From contig JAFXTD010000055.1 in NCBI GenBank assembly GCA_017535925.1, positions 88,258 to 152,257 of the forward strand: DNA of 64,000 bases. Direction: 5' to 3'. Shown here piece after piece: positions 52,504 through 60,028 of the stretch. The DNA comes from Selenomonadaceae bacterium (lineage in GTDB: Bacteria > Bacillota > Negativicutes > Selenomonadales > Selenomonadaceae). Position 1 is the first letter of the stretch; each line of letters starts with the position of its first letter. The position numbers were made by a program, and so were the translations under genes. The notes below the pieces were generated by a model, which saw only the letters and a program-made list of their open reading frames with translations, ran no database searches and was not told the origin of the DNA.

Positions 52504-53043
52504 TCAATCAATCCGCAAAACTTTGAAGTCGCCGACGATTTTTACAGCCTTAATAATTTTCACATCGGGAACTTCGCGGTTCCTGTCCATGAAAACTTCG
52601 ATAAAATTTTTGTCGGGGCTATAAACCGCGTCCGTCACACCTTCCAAAGTTTTAATCGCGTTGGCAATCAATTTCAGTTCAAAGTCGGAGGCGTCGACAT
52701 AAACAACTTTATAATCGAGGCGTTCGATTTTGAAAATAACGGGGCGAGTTCCGTCATTGCAGCAGGCAATCATCATGTGTTCATCGTTCGTCCAGCCGCG
52801 CATAATCGAGCCGCCTTGAAGAGCAGTATAAACATAGCGACTGAAACAATCCCACGCCTCGGAGCAATGTGCACCTTTGCCCTGCGTCCAAAAAGTATCC
52901 TCGTCGCCGTAACGTTCAAAAATATATTCTGCACCGACTTCATAAAAAGGACACGCTCCCGATTTGGGATCTTCAAGATATTTTTCCTGCAAGTCGTCGA
53001 AAACTTTTTTGTCGATAACCGTCATCTTGCACTTGTACTGCAT
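52504..53043 (-). CDS. TIGR04076-like protein
   Basis: A 179-residue protein. The first 110 residues resemble the TIGR04076 family (YKCKMTVIDKKVFDDLQEKY, CPFYEVGAEYIFE, a later tryptophan-cysteine segment WDCFSRYVYTAL). The function of the family is unknown. The C-terminal part (IFKIERLDYKVVYVDA, then an alpha/beta pattern) is an addition I cannot name. ATG at 53043 behind AGGGAG. Upstream gene of rsmB. Confidence 0.65.
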   Translation of the reverse strand: MQYKCKMTVIDKKVFDDLQEKYLEDPKSGACPFYEVGAEYIFERYGDEDTFWTQGKGAHCSEAWDCFSRYVYTALQGGSIMRGWTNDEHMMIACCNDGTRPVIFKIERLDYKVVYVDASDFELKLIANAIKTLEGVTDAVYSPDKNFIEVFMDRNREVPDVKIIKAVKIVGDFKVLRID

Positions 53044-53073
53044 TTCGTTCACTCCCTAAAAAATGAAAACAAG

Positions 53074-53101
53074 TTGTAATTTGAAACAGCTGTGTTATAA
53101 T
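53074..53101 (+). promoter_or_regulatory. Promoter of the small hydrophobic peptide transcript
   Basis: TTGTAA (53074-53079), 16 bp, TATAAT (53096-53101) with an extended TG. Start of transcription expected near 53108. Confidence 0.65.
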
Positions 53102-53141
53102 GTCGAAGTTGAATTGCTCATTGCCAAACGCAAACGGCAGG

Positions 53142-53186
53142 CGGTCTAATCGTAAAGAAGCCCCCGGAAAGGGGGTGAAGCAGATG
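53142..53186 (+). promoter_or_regulatory. Leader hairpin covering the ribosome site of the peptide gene
   Basis: CCCCC (53161-53165) and GGGGG (53171-53175) form a 5-pair hairpin on a GGAAA loop. The right arm is the ribosome-binding site of the ATG at 53184. CGGTCT (53142-53147) and GCCCCC (53160-53165) are both complementary, in the correct antiparallel order, to GGGGGCAGACCG in the 3' region (53313-53324), so the two structures exclude each other. Confidence 0.65.
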
Positions 53187-53258
53187 TTTAAGATTATCGT
53201 TCGCGTAGTGATTCTCACGGGGATAATCCTCTGGGCATTAACGAAAACAGCCGCCTAA
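53184..53258 (+). CDS. 24-residue hydrophobic peptide, candidate type I toxin
   Basis: A short gene with a GGGGGTG ribosome site 6 bp before the ATG. The peptide starts MFKIIVRVV, continues with a hydrophobic core ILTGIILWAL and ends TKTAA: one membrane-spanning stretch with a few basic residues, like type I toxins of other bacteria. Sequence similarity to a named toxin family cannot be judged here. The leader hides the ribosome site in a hairpin, the mRNA 3' end can pair with the leader, and an antisense RNA converges on the 3' part. A regulatory or leader peptide is the main alternative. The expected sense transcript runs from about 53108 to 53365. Confidence 0.6.
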   Translation: MFKIIVRVVILTGIILWALTKTAA

Positions 53259-53282
53259 GCTATCCCACAGCTGCAAGCGGCT
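53240..53282 (-). terminator. Terminator of the antisense RNA
   Basis: AGCCGC / GCGGCT stem with an inner AGCT pair on the minus strand, followed by GTTTTCGTT. It lies across the end of the peptide coding sequence. Confidence 0.55.
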
Positions 53283-53336
53283 AAAGTTTCTCCTCACTAC
53301 CTAAATATATTTGGGGGCAGACCGTTTATGAGCACC

Positions 53337-53365
53337 GTCCTGTTGACGCAGGGCGATTTTTTTTT
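53337..53365 (+). terminator. Terminator of the peptide mRNA
   Basis: GTCCTG / CAGGGC stem on a TTGACG loop, then GA and nine T. Confidence 0.75.
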
Positions 53366-53372
53366 CAAGCAG

Positions 53373-53401
53373 ATTATATTCGTCGAGCGGAAAATTGTCA
53401 A
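53373..53401 (-). promoter_or_regulatory. Perfect consensus promoter of the antisense RNA
   Basis: TTGACA (53401-53396), exactly 17 bp, TATAAT (53378-53373). It starts within the azlD stop region and points to the peptide gene. It is the only full-consensus promoter I found in the window, as expected for an abundant antitoxin RNA. Confidence 0.75.
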
Positions 53402-53703
53402 ATGAAAAGCTCCGTGACGAAGACGACCGAGCAACATAACACTGCGACTTTGAAAAGACTTGCGCCGAACCAAGCCGCCGTTATTCCCGCGACCAATGCC
53501 AAAGCTCCCGACAGTTGCGATTGCGTGGCGTCGATTATCGCGGGGAAAGTCATGACTGCCAACGTGACGTAGGGAACGTAATGCAGGAAGGAACGCACCG
53601 TTCGATTTTTTATTTCGCCGCGAATCAAAGTCAACGGCAAAATTTTTATCGCCAAAGTCACCGCGCTTGCAACCAAGATGTAAATCCAAATGTCATGAGC
53701 CAT
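53398..53703 (-). CDS. azlD: Branched-chain amino acid transport protein AzlD
   Basis: Small membrane subunit (101 residues, about four helices) of the AzlCD branched-chain amino acid exporter. The opening IWIYILVASAVTLAIKILPL fits the family. It overlaps azlC by 11 bp and is the last gene of the long minus-strand operon. Confidence 0.88.
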   Translation of the reverse strand: MAHDIWIYILVASAVTLAIKILPLTLIRGEIKNRTVRSFLHYVPYVTLAVMTFPAIIDATQSQLSGALALVAGITAAWFGASLFKVAVLCCSVVFVTELFI

Positions 53704-54409
53704 TGTCGTCCTCCTTGACGGGATAAAGAATTGCAGCCGCGCCCGCGATTAAAATCGTCAAGATAATTGTCCGATTGCCCGCCGAAATTTCGGGAAAGAA
53801 AATTTCTGCAAGATAGCTCATCAAAAAACTTATGACGACCGCGCCGCCGATAATTTTATCTTTGCGAGCGGGCGGGATAATCACGGCAAGAAACATTCCG
53901 TAAAGCGCGACGCTCAACGCACTGACAGCCGACGACGGAAAAAAATTCCACGCGACGATTCCGCAAGCCGTACCCAAAGACCAGCCGGGCAGAGCCGTCA
54001 AAAACGAGCCGTAATTGTAAAAGGGATTGAGCCACCGTCCGCCGCGAGCGATTGATATTCCGAAAATTTCATCCGTCACGTCGAAGCCGACAAAAATTCT
54101 GTGATAGAAGGGAGTATCGGGCGAAAACTTTTGACTCAAGACCGTGCTCATCAAAACGTAGCGGGCATTGGCGACGAGAGTCATCAACGCAATTTCAAAA
54201 TAGGGCGCGTCCGAACCGATAACCACGAACGCCGCGTATTCGCCCGCCGAAGCATTGTTGAGCAAGCTGATTACGAAACCTTGCAACGGACTGAACCCGA
54301 CATACTTGGCGACAATGCCGAGCGAAAATCCCACGACGAAATATCCCAAACCAATCGGCGTGCCGTCTCGAAAACCTTCCAGCAAAGCCTGCCGATTTTC
54401 ATTCGTCAT
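53693..54409 (-). CDS. azlC: Branched-chain amino acid transport protein AzlC
   Basis: Large membrane subunit of AzlCD. It has 238 residues and about seven to eight membrane segments. Family marks: DGTPIGLGYFVVGFSLGIVAK and ANARYVLMSTVLSQKF, GFDVTDEIFG. It overlaps the end of the amidase gene by 11 bp and azlD by 11 bp, so it is part of the same transcript as cell-wall and flagellar genes, which is unusual. Confidence 0.9.
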   Translation of the reverse strand: MTNENRQALLEGFRDGTPIGLGYFVVGFSLGIVAKYVGFSPLQGFVISLLNNASAGEYAAFVVIGSDAPYFEIALMTLVANARYVLMSTVLSQKFSPDTPFYHRIFVGFDVTDEIFGISIARGGRWLNPFYNYGSFLTALPGWSLGTACGIVAWNFFPSSAVSALSVALYGMFLAVIIPPARKDKIIGGAVVISFLMSYLAEIFFPEISAGNRTIILTILIAGAAAILYPVKEDDNGS

Positions 54410-55055
54410 AAAAAATCAAACCGTCACTTTCAAGTTGTTCACGCAAGCCGCGCATAAACTTCGGACCGGGGTCGGTTTTAATCGCGTAGTAGTTCGGAAC
54501 GTTTTCAATAAACAAACCGCTTGCCCGCGCCTTGCCCTGCTGATAGTGCCCGAAGACATATTTTATCGTCGGATATTTTTCGTGCAGATATTTTATCAAG
54601 CGAACGTTTGCCTCAAGTTGAGCCTCTGTCAAATCCTCGCGCCCGTTGTAGCCGCCGACGTTTTCAATTCCGATTGCGCAATGGTTGTAGCCGATAATGT
54701 GGCGAGCAAATTTTGTTTCGGGCATGAGCCGCCAAATCGTTCCGTCACGGTCAACTATGAATTGAGACGCAACGTTCAATCTGCCTTCGTCATCAGGCAT
54801 TTCCTCGTCATAAAAATATTTCCAATTCGATTCGAGCGTGCCTATCGCCGTCCAGTGCACGACGACCGCTTGAGGAATTATTTCGCGGCAAATTTTTCCG
54901 TAGTGCTTGAGCGTGTATTCGTCAATCAGTTCGTCACGGTGAGCCGTCCACAAAATAAATTTGTCCGTAAAAATTTCTTCTGCCGAAGCTGACGAATTCA
55001 TAATCAAAATCGCCGCGAAGATTATCAACAAAAATTTTTTCCTGAAACCTGACAT
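54399..55055 (-). CDS. Exported N-acetylmuramoyl-L-alanine amidase-type protein
   Basis: A 218-residue protein with a signal peptide (cleavage near SSASAEE). It has the amidase_2/peptidoglycan-recognition fold: VVVHWTA with the first zinc histidine, HIIGYNHCAIGIENVGG with the second histidine region, and a final DPGPKFM segment where the usual DPGxxF holds. It would cut between muramic acid and the stem peptide. It starts 15 bp after the transglycosylase-like gene, so a role in letting the flagellar rod through the wall is plausible. Confidence 0.87.
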   Translation of the reverse strand: MSGFRKKFLLIIFAAILIMNSSASAEEIFTDKFILWTAHRDELIDEYTLKHYGKICREIIPQAVVVHWTAIGTLESNWKYFYDEEMPDDEGRLNVASQFIVDRDGTIWRLMPETKFARHIIGYNHCAIGIENVGGYNGREDLTEAQLEANVRLIKYLHEKYPTIKYVFGHYQQGKARASGLFIENVPNYYAIKTDPGPKFMRGLREQLESDGLIFYDE

Positions 55056-55070
55056 CTGACCCCCGACTCC

Positions 55071-56087
55071 TTATCTGTACATATCCATTACGCGCCCGAC
55101 ATAATTTTTCGTTTCGGAATAGGGCGGAATGCCTCCGTAGCGTTGAACGGCACCGGGTCCGGCGTTGTAAGCGGCGACGGCAAGCGGAACATTTCCTTCG
55201 AAGGTGTCAAGCATTTGCTTAAGGTAGCGCGTGCCGCCGGCAATGTTTTCGGATTCGTCATAAGGGTCGACGCCCAAGCCCGCCGCAGTTTCGGGCATGA
55301 GTTGCATGACGCCGATTGCTCCGACGGGTGAAATTTCGTCTTGATTCATATCGGATTCGGCAATGGCAATCGCTTTGACAAGTTGCGGGTCGACGCCGTA
55401 TTTATTTGCCGCCTGTTCTATCAAATCTTCGGTCGAGGTAATTCCGTAGTTCGTCATTTTGAAAGGCTCGTCAACTTGAACGGGCTCTTGTTGCTTTTGA
55501 TTGATGTATTCGACAATGCCCTTGACGACTTGCGGGTCGACGCCGTAATTGTACGCCGCCTGCATGATTAAATCTTCGGTCGGAATGACTTCCGCATTTT
55601 TGCCGCTGTAGTTGTCCTCGAAAACTTTTTCGTCGCGATTCGGAATTTCAAGTTCGGTGTCGGGAACTTCCACGCGGTCAATCTTCGGAACGGATTGTTG
55701 CGGCGGATTGATTTTGTTCGGAAGAGCCTCTTCGCCCGGCAAATAATTTTGAACGGGCTCGGATTTATTTTCGGTGGACGGATTCGGATTGATTTCGACT
55801 TTTTCCGCCTCGCGCAGTGCTTGAGCAACTTTGGCAGAATTCGCCGCGTCGTTCTCGTTGACGGGTTGAGTTGCGCCCGGCAATTTTTGAGACTCGGTGA
55901 TTTTTTGAATTTCGTTGACGGCTTGCGTCGGCTGAACTTTTGCTTGCTTTGCTATCTCACGTTCGAGGGTCGCTTGGAAGTCGCCGCCGTTAATGCCGAT
56001 CATTTTTTCTATCGCCGCAATTCGACGACGAACTTGGTCAATCCGTTTTACCATGTCGACATGTTCAATCGGTTGAATTTCAATCAA
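55071..56087 (-). CDS. Lytic transglycosylase (SLT domain) in the flagellar operon
   Basis: A 338-residue protein. The C-terminal SLT domain (about 220-338) is complete: AIAESDMNQ with the catalytic glutamate, [35 protein letters not shown] partial copy of its first helices lies upstream ([20 protein letters not shown]). The N-terminal 150 residues are coiled and glutamine/proline rich. It has no signal peptide, so export by the flagellar apparatus is possible. The start is TTG at 56087 behind GGAGTGAGG. It may replace the FlgJ muramidase. Confidence 0.85.
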   Translation of the reverse strand: MIEIQPIEHVDMVKRIDQVRRRIAAIEKMIGINGGDFQATLEREIAKQAKVQPTQAVNEIQKITESQKLPGATQPVNENDAANSAKVAQALREAEKVEINPNPSTENKSEPVQNYLPGEEALPNKINPPQQSVPKIDRVEVPDTELEIPNRDEKVFEDNYSGKNAEVIPTEDLIMQAAYNYGVDPQVVKGIVEYINQKQQEPVQVDEPFKMTNYGITSTEDLIEQAANKYGVDPQLVKAIAIAESDMNQDEISPVGAIGVMQLMPETAAGLGVDPYDESENIAGGTRYLKQMLDTFEGNVPLAVAAYNAGPGAVQRYGGIPPYSETKNYVGRVMDMYR

Positions 56088-56099
56088 AGTGCCTCACTC

Positions 56100-56546
56100 C
56101 TATTTCCTCATTGAAAGTTGTAAACCAATTTCATCCAACATCTTTTGTTCCTCGAAAAGCAATTCCGCGTTGTACTCGCGCAATCGCTTTTCCTTGAGCT
56201 GTTCGATACTTTTTAGGTAAGTCATAAGCTGCATTAAAATTTTCAGCTTCTGTTGTTTGTCTTGCGTCGCCTTCAAAATTACCTCTTGTTGTTTGGCAAT
56301 TTCCCTGCGCTTCCAGTTAAAGAACTCGTTGTACATCATGATAATTCCGATTGTGACGGTTTTGCCCTCGCCGGTCATGTCGGCAAATTCTTTTTGTCCT
56401 TCGGCAAGTTCGCTCAACAAGACTTGCAACTTTGCACGACACTCCTCCAATTTCCTCGACGCCTCCGCGAATTGCATTTCGGCATCATCTTTTTTGCGCT
56501 TCGTGACTTTCAAGAGCGTTTCAAGTTGGAATTTAAATTTTTTCAT
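56100..56546 (-). CDS. fliJ: Flagellar export chaperone FliJ
   Basis: A 148-residue, almost wholly coiled-coil protein of the FliJ type (KFKFQLETLLKVTKRKKDDA at the start). It works with the FliI ATPase in flagellar protein export. The ATG follows the fliI stop by one base. Confidence 0.88.
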   Translation of the reverse strand: MKKFKFQLETLLKVTKRKKDDAEMQFAEASRKLEECRAKLQVLLSELAEGQKEFADMTGEGKTVTIGIIMMYNEFFNWKRREIAKQQEVILKATQDKQQKLKILMQLMTYLKSIEQLKEKRLREYNAELLFEEQKMLDEIGLQLSMRK

Positions 56547-56547
56547 T

Positions 56548-57876
56548 TCACTTGCCCGAAATCTTTATGAGCTTCTGCTTGGTCACGTCGTAGGTATCGA
56601 CCTCGAAAATCCCTTGACAGAGGAACTCGTTAATCGCGTCAATCTTGCCGATAGCCTCGTCGATACGTTTGCTTGAGCCTTTGACGTATGCTCCGATATG
56701 AATCAAGTCTTCTGCGTCCTTGTAAACCGCCATCAACGCACGCATTTTCTGCGCGGCTTGCAGGTGTTCTTTGCTGACGACTTCGACCATGACACGGCTG
56801 ACACTTCCCAAAACATCAATGGCGGGGAAGTGATTTTGCGCGGCGATTGAACGGCTCAAGACAATGTGCCCGTCGAGGATTGAACGGACGGCATCGGCAA
56901 TCGGTTCGTTCATGTCGTCGCCGTCAACAAGGACAGTGTAAATCCCCGTGATTGAGCCGGTATCGGAAGTGCCTGCGCGTTCCAAAAGTCTGGGCAAGAG
57001 TGCAAAGACCGACGGAGTATAACCTCTGGTTGCGGGCGGCTCGCCGATTGTCAAACCGACTTCACGTTGAGCCATTGCAAAGCGCGTGACCGAATCCATC
57101 ATCAAAATAACTTTGTGCCCTTGGTCGCGAAAATATTCGGCAATGGCGGTGGCAGTCATTGCGCCTTTGATTCTGACAAGCGCGGGTTGGTCTGAAGTGG
57201 CAACGACGACGACTGCGCGTTTCAAGCCTGCCTCGCCCAAGTCGCGTTCGATAAAGTCACGAACCTCACGACCGCGCTCGCCGATTAGTGCAATGACGCT
57301 TATATCGGCTTCGGTGTTGCGGGCAATCATTGAGAGGAGCGTTGACTTGCCGACGCCCGAACCTGCCATGATTCCGATACGCTGACCGTCGCCCATTGTT
57401 ATCAATCCGTCGACAGCACGAACACCGACGTAAAGATTATCGTGAATTCGCGGGCGTGTCAAAGGATGCGGCGGCGGAGCTTGCAGAGGATATTCAAGCG
57501 TCGAAAGAATCGGTCCGAGTCCGTCCATAGGATTGCCCAAGCCGTCAAGCACTCTTCCCAAAAGTTCATCGCCGACTTTGACTTGCAATGTTTTTTGAGC
57601 GGCAACGACTTCGCAACCGGGACCGACGCCTTGCATTTCACCAATCGGCATGAGCATGACGAAGCCTTCACGAAAACCGACGACCTCTGCAGGAATGGGC
57701 GGCATGTTTTTAAATTTCGACGTGATATAACAAAGCTCACCAACGCTGACGGGCGGTCCTTGCGTCTCGATAACCAGACCGACAACTTGAGTGACTTTGC
57801 CCGTAAGTTTAATCGTCTTGCATTCGTCGATAGCGTTGCGGAGTTTCTGCAGGTTAATATCGTTTTTAATCATCAT
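56548..57876 (-). CDS. fliI: Flagellum-specific ATPase FliI
   Basis: Export ATPase of the flagellar type III apparatus, related to F1-ATPase beta. It has 442 residues. Walker A: GIMAGSGVGKSTLLSM; Walker B region VILMMDSVTRFAMAQREVGL; the DCCC-type signature GEPPATRGYTPSVF. Two adjacent ATG codons at 57876 and 57873. It overlaps the end of the EVE-like gene by 11 bp. FliH is separated from it by three unrelated genes. Confidence 0.95.
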   Translation of the reverse strand: MMIKNDINLQKLRNAIDECKTIKLTGKVTQVVGLVIETQGPPVSVGELCYITSKFKNMPPIPAEVVGFREGFVMLMPIGEMQGVGPGCEVVAAQKTLQVKVGDELLGRVLDGLGNPMDGLGPILSTLEYPLQAPPPHPLTRPRIHDNLYVGVRAVDGLITMGDGQRIGIMAGSGVGKSTLLSMIARNTEADISVIALIGERGREVRDFIERDLGEAGLKRAVVVVATSDQPALVRIKGAMTATAIAEYFRDQGHKVILMMDSVTRFAMAQREVGLTIGEPPATRGYTPSVFALLPRLLERAGTSDTGSITGIYTVLVDGDDMNEPIADAVRSILDGHIVLSRSIAAQNHFPAIDVLGSVSRVMVEVVSKEHLQAAQKMRALMAVYKDAEDLIHIGAYVKGSSKRIDEAIGKIDAINEFLCQGIFEVDTYDVTKQKLIKISGK

Positions 57877-58324
57877 ACTTCACCGAAGGTTTAATCGAAT
57901 TTATATAACTCAAAAGCTCACCTTGCGGTCTAAAAGGTGCTCTTATCGTTTTTGGTTTCAAGCCGTTTTTGTGAAGTTCGGAAAGAGACAATTTAAATCT
58001 TGATTCGCCGTCATATTTGGCAAGCGCAGTAACTTTAATGTAGTAGTCATCTCTTTCGGACTTGCCGTGTTCAAACTCACTTTCGTCAATATCAGCAGTT
58101 TTTTCATAAGGAACTTTTACGGAAAGGACACGGCATTTCCAGCCAATCGCCTTGACGGGGTCACATTCATAAAAATAAACAATATCGCCGACCTCAATAC
58201 TTGTTATTCTGCCTTGCCCTTGGTAAATCGTTCGTTTTGGTAAAGTCTCTAAAGCCTTGTCAATATCGTAATAATAAGTTTCTTTTTCGCCAGCAACACG
58301 AACCAAAAAAATCCACACGCTCAT
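57866..58324 (-). CDS. EVE/PUA-like domain protein inside the flagellar operon
   Basis: A 152-residue protein. The N-terminal SVWIFLVRVAG, the central VGDIVYFYECDPVKAIGWKCRVLSVKV strand pair, and the overall size resemble EVE-type PUA-like domains, which bind modified bases in DNA or RNA. Assignment is tentative. It follows the PIN toxin by 3 bp (its ribosome site is in the toxin tail) and overlaps fliI. It may belong with the toxin-antitoxin pair as an insertion. Confidence 0.55.
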   Translation of the reverse strand: MSVWIFLVRVAGEKETYYYDIDKALETLPKRTIYQGQGRITSIEVGDIVYFYECDPVKAIGWKCRVLSVKVPYEKTADIDESEFEHGKSERDDYYIKVTALAKYDGESRFKLSLSELHKNGLKPKTIRAPFRPQGELLSYINSIKPSVKYDD

Positions 58325-58327
58325 GAT

Positions 58328-58738
58328 TTAACCCCTCCAGTTGACAAATTTTAAACCTTCGACGCGCCCGAAATGCCTCGTGTTGGAAGTGACGAGCGTG
58401 CAATCGTTGACCATTGAAATCGCCGCAATATAAATGTCGTTGTCCTCAATCATTTGCCCTTTGTGAAGCCGGATGTAAATTTCTATGGCTTTTTTAATGG
58501 TCGTCAAGTCGTCTCGGTCAAGATAAAGAGGTTTGGCAGTGTCATAAAGAAATTGAAATGCAGTGAGCTTGCGTGTTTTGCCCGCCGCTTTTAAGCCGCG
58601 AACAATTTCATAGTAGACGATTGACGGAATAAAAAGTTCGTCATTATTTTTTTCAGCCGCTTTGAATCGGCACATAACTTCGGGGTCACCGCGCAGAATA
58701 TCGCTCACAACGTTTGAATCCAAACAATATTTAGCCAT
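58328..58738 (-). CDS. PIN-domain (VapC-like) ribonuclease toxin
   Basis: A 136-residue PIN domain. Acidic metal residues are visible: LDSNVVSDIL (first aspartate), IVYYEIVRGL (glutamate) and IEDNDIYIAA (aspartates), then LVTSNTRHF. VapC-type toxins cut tRNA or rRNA. The ATG at 58738 lies inside the end of the preceding small gene (8 bp overlap), as is usual for antitoxin-toxin pairs. Its location within the flagellar operon is exceptional. Confidence 0.87.
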   Translation of the reverse strand: MAKYCLDSNVVSDILRGDPEVMCRFKAAEKNNDELFIPSIVYYEIVRGLKAAGKTRKLTAFQFLYDTAKPLYLDRDDLTTIKKAIEIYIRLHKGQMIEDNDIYIAAISMVNDCTLVTSNTRHFGRVEGLKFVNWRG

Positions 58739-58976
58739 AAAGAGCCGCCTTTCTTGCCTCTTCCGCCTCCATATATTTGCCGAGAGCGTCTTTTTCGTCG
58801 TCATCAAGTAATTCAGACATTGCTTTTAACGCCTCGTAAGTGTTACGTTTGGATTTTGATTTTTCCACTACTCTAAGAATTTCATTGTTTCTTATGGCGT
58901 CAACTTCGACGCGCAGGGCGTCAATATCACTTTGCATTTTGGTAAGCATGGATAAAATTTTTTCTTCGTTAGACAT
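58731..58976 (-). CDS. Probable antitoxin partner of the PIN toxin
   Basis: An 81-residue, charged, helical protein. The N-terminal half looks like a coiled coil (KMQSDIDALRVEVDAIRNN); the C-terminal half is acidic. No DNA-binding motif of the AbrB or RHH type is clear. The call rests on position and overlap with the PIN gene. ATG behind AGGAGTG, 6 bp after fliH. Confidence 0.65.
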   Translation of the reverse strand: MSNEEKILSMLTKMQSDIDALRVEVDAIRNNEILRVVEKSKSKRNTYEALKAMSELLDDDEKDALGKYMEAEEARKAALYG

Positions 58977-58982
58977 GATAAA

Positions 58983-59954
58983 TCACTCCTGATTGTTCAG
59001 CACACTCTTGACGGCTTTTTTCAGCAAGTCAAGTTGCGTGGAAAGACGGGCGTCGACGGCACCGTTTGGAGTTTCAATGACGCAATCGCCGGGCTGAAGT
59101 GCCTCGTCGGAAATGACTTCAACGGTTGCGGTTCCGTCGGTGAGCATTGAGCGTAATTCCGAACGCGCCATCAAAACCAAATCGTAGCTGAAAGGCTCGA
59201 CGTGAATTATAATTTCTTTCTGGTCGCGAACGTGACTTATGGCCTCGCGCACGACAGGCAGAATCACTTGCGGCGCGTCAAGAAAATGTTGCGGCAAAAT
59301 TTTTTCAATCGCCATCATCACGACTTTGGCAATATCATCTTCCGCTTTAATGAAATATTCCGCCGTCAATTCTTTGGCGTCGCGAAGAGTCTTTTGAGCT
59401 TTTTCATTCGTCTGCTTGACAATCTCGGCGAGGTCGTCCTCGATTTTTTCTTTGCCGTCCTTAATGCCTTTCTTTTTGCCGTCCTTGTAGCCTGCGTCGT
59501 AGCCTTCCTTTTGAACTTTATCAAGGAGTTCCTTAGCCTCTTGCTTGGTGTCCGCGACGATTTTTTCGGCTTCGGCTTGTGCCTTGTCAAGAATTTCCTG
59601 CGATTGCTTTTCGGCTTGAGCTTTAAGGTCTTCGGCTTCCCGTTTGATTTCCTCCGCTTGAGTTTTAATTTCTTCGGATAGCTTTTTGAGTTCTTCGGCT
59701 TGAGTTTTTTCCTCTTGAGCTTCACGAAGAGTTTCTTCCGTCAATTTTGCCTTTTCATCGATTTCCGCTATTTCCGCGAAAACTTTATCGAGTATATCTT
59801 GCGGGAGGCTGCTTTTGGATTCTTCAAGTTCTTCTTCCGGCTCGGTATCATTTTCTTCGGGCTCTTCTTCGGGCGGAGGTGGAGGCGGTTTCGGTCTCAC
59901 ACCGATTACGACGGGTTGACCGACAATCATGTGACGTACAATAGGTTTCTGCAA
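58983..59954 (-). CDS. fliH: Flagellar export protein FliH
   Basis: Regulator of the FliI ATPase. It has 323 residues. After a proline/acidic stretch (PKPPPPPPEEEPEEN) comes a long coiled coil rich in E, K, A and Q (about 70-180) and the conserved C-terminal domain (IEKILPQHFLDAPQVILPVVREAI; DCVIETPNGAVDARLSTQL). The likely start is TTG at 59954. Its ribosome site, GAGG, comes from a TGAGGAA-type unit of the repeat array in front of it. An ATG eight codons later has no site. Confidence 0.88.
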   Translation of the reverse strand: MQKPIVRHMIVGQPVVIGVRPKPPPPPPEEEPEENDTEPEEELEESKSSLPQDILDKVFAEIAEIDEKAKLTEETLREAQEEKTQAEELKKLSEEIKTQAEEIKREAEDLKAQAEKQSQEILDKAQAEAEKIVADTKQEAKELLDKVQKEGYDAGYKDGKKKGIKDGKEKIEDDLAEIVKQTNEKAQKTLRDAKELTAEYFIKAEDDIAKVVMMAIEKILPQHFLDAPQVILPVVREAISHVRDQKEIIIHVEPFSYDLVLMARSELRSMLTDGTATVEVISDEALQPGDCVIETPNGAVDARLSTQLDLLKKAVKSVLNNQE

Positions 59955-60028
59955 TTCTCAATTCCTCATTCCCAATTAGTGGTTAGTGATTAAAAACTAA
60001 TTCCTAATTCCTCATTCCTAATTCCTAA
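59955..60028 (-). repeat. Compound heptamer array between fliG and fliH
   Basis: In the fliG direction the array starts at the fliG stop codon (TAA, then TTAGGAA, TTAGGAA, TGAGGAA, TTAGGAA). It passes through inverted TCACTAA and CCACTAA units and returns to TTGGGAA, TGAGGAA and TTGAGAA directly before fliH. Confidence 0.9.

Larger units (their letters stand above)
53240..53366 (-). ncRNA. Candidate antisense RNA to the peptide mRNA
   Basis: Predicted from a perfect consensus promoter at 53373-53401 and a terminator-like hairpin at 53240-53282. The RNA of about 125 nt would cover the last codons and the whole 3' region of the peptide mRNA, including its switch sequence. Convergent overlap of this kind is how TxpA/RatA- and BsrG/SR4-type systems of Bacillus are built. 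No reading frame of note on this strand. Confidence 0.55.

Noticed and set aside
53114..53149. Short leader frame ending in AKRKRQAV in front of the peptide hairpin
   Set aside because: Starts at TTG without a ribosome site; may be translated, but too weak to call a gene.
53100..53258. 52-codon frame that includes the 24-residue peptide
   Set aside because: Its ATG lies inside the -10 of the promoter, so the first codons would not be in the transcript.
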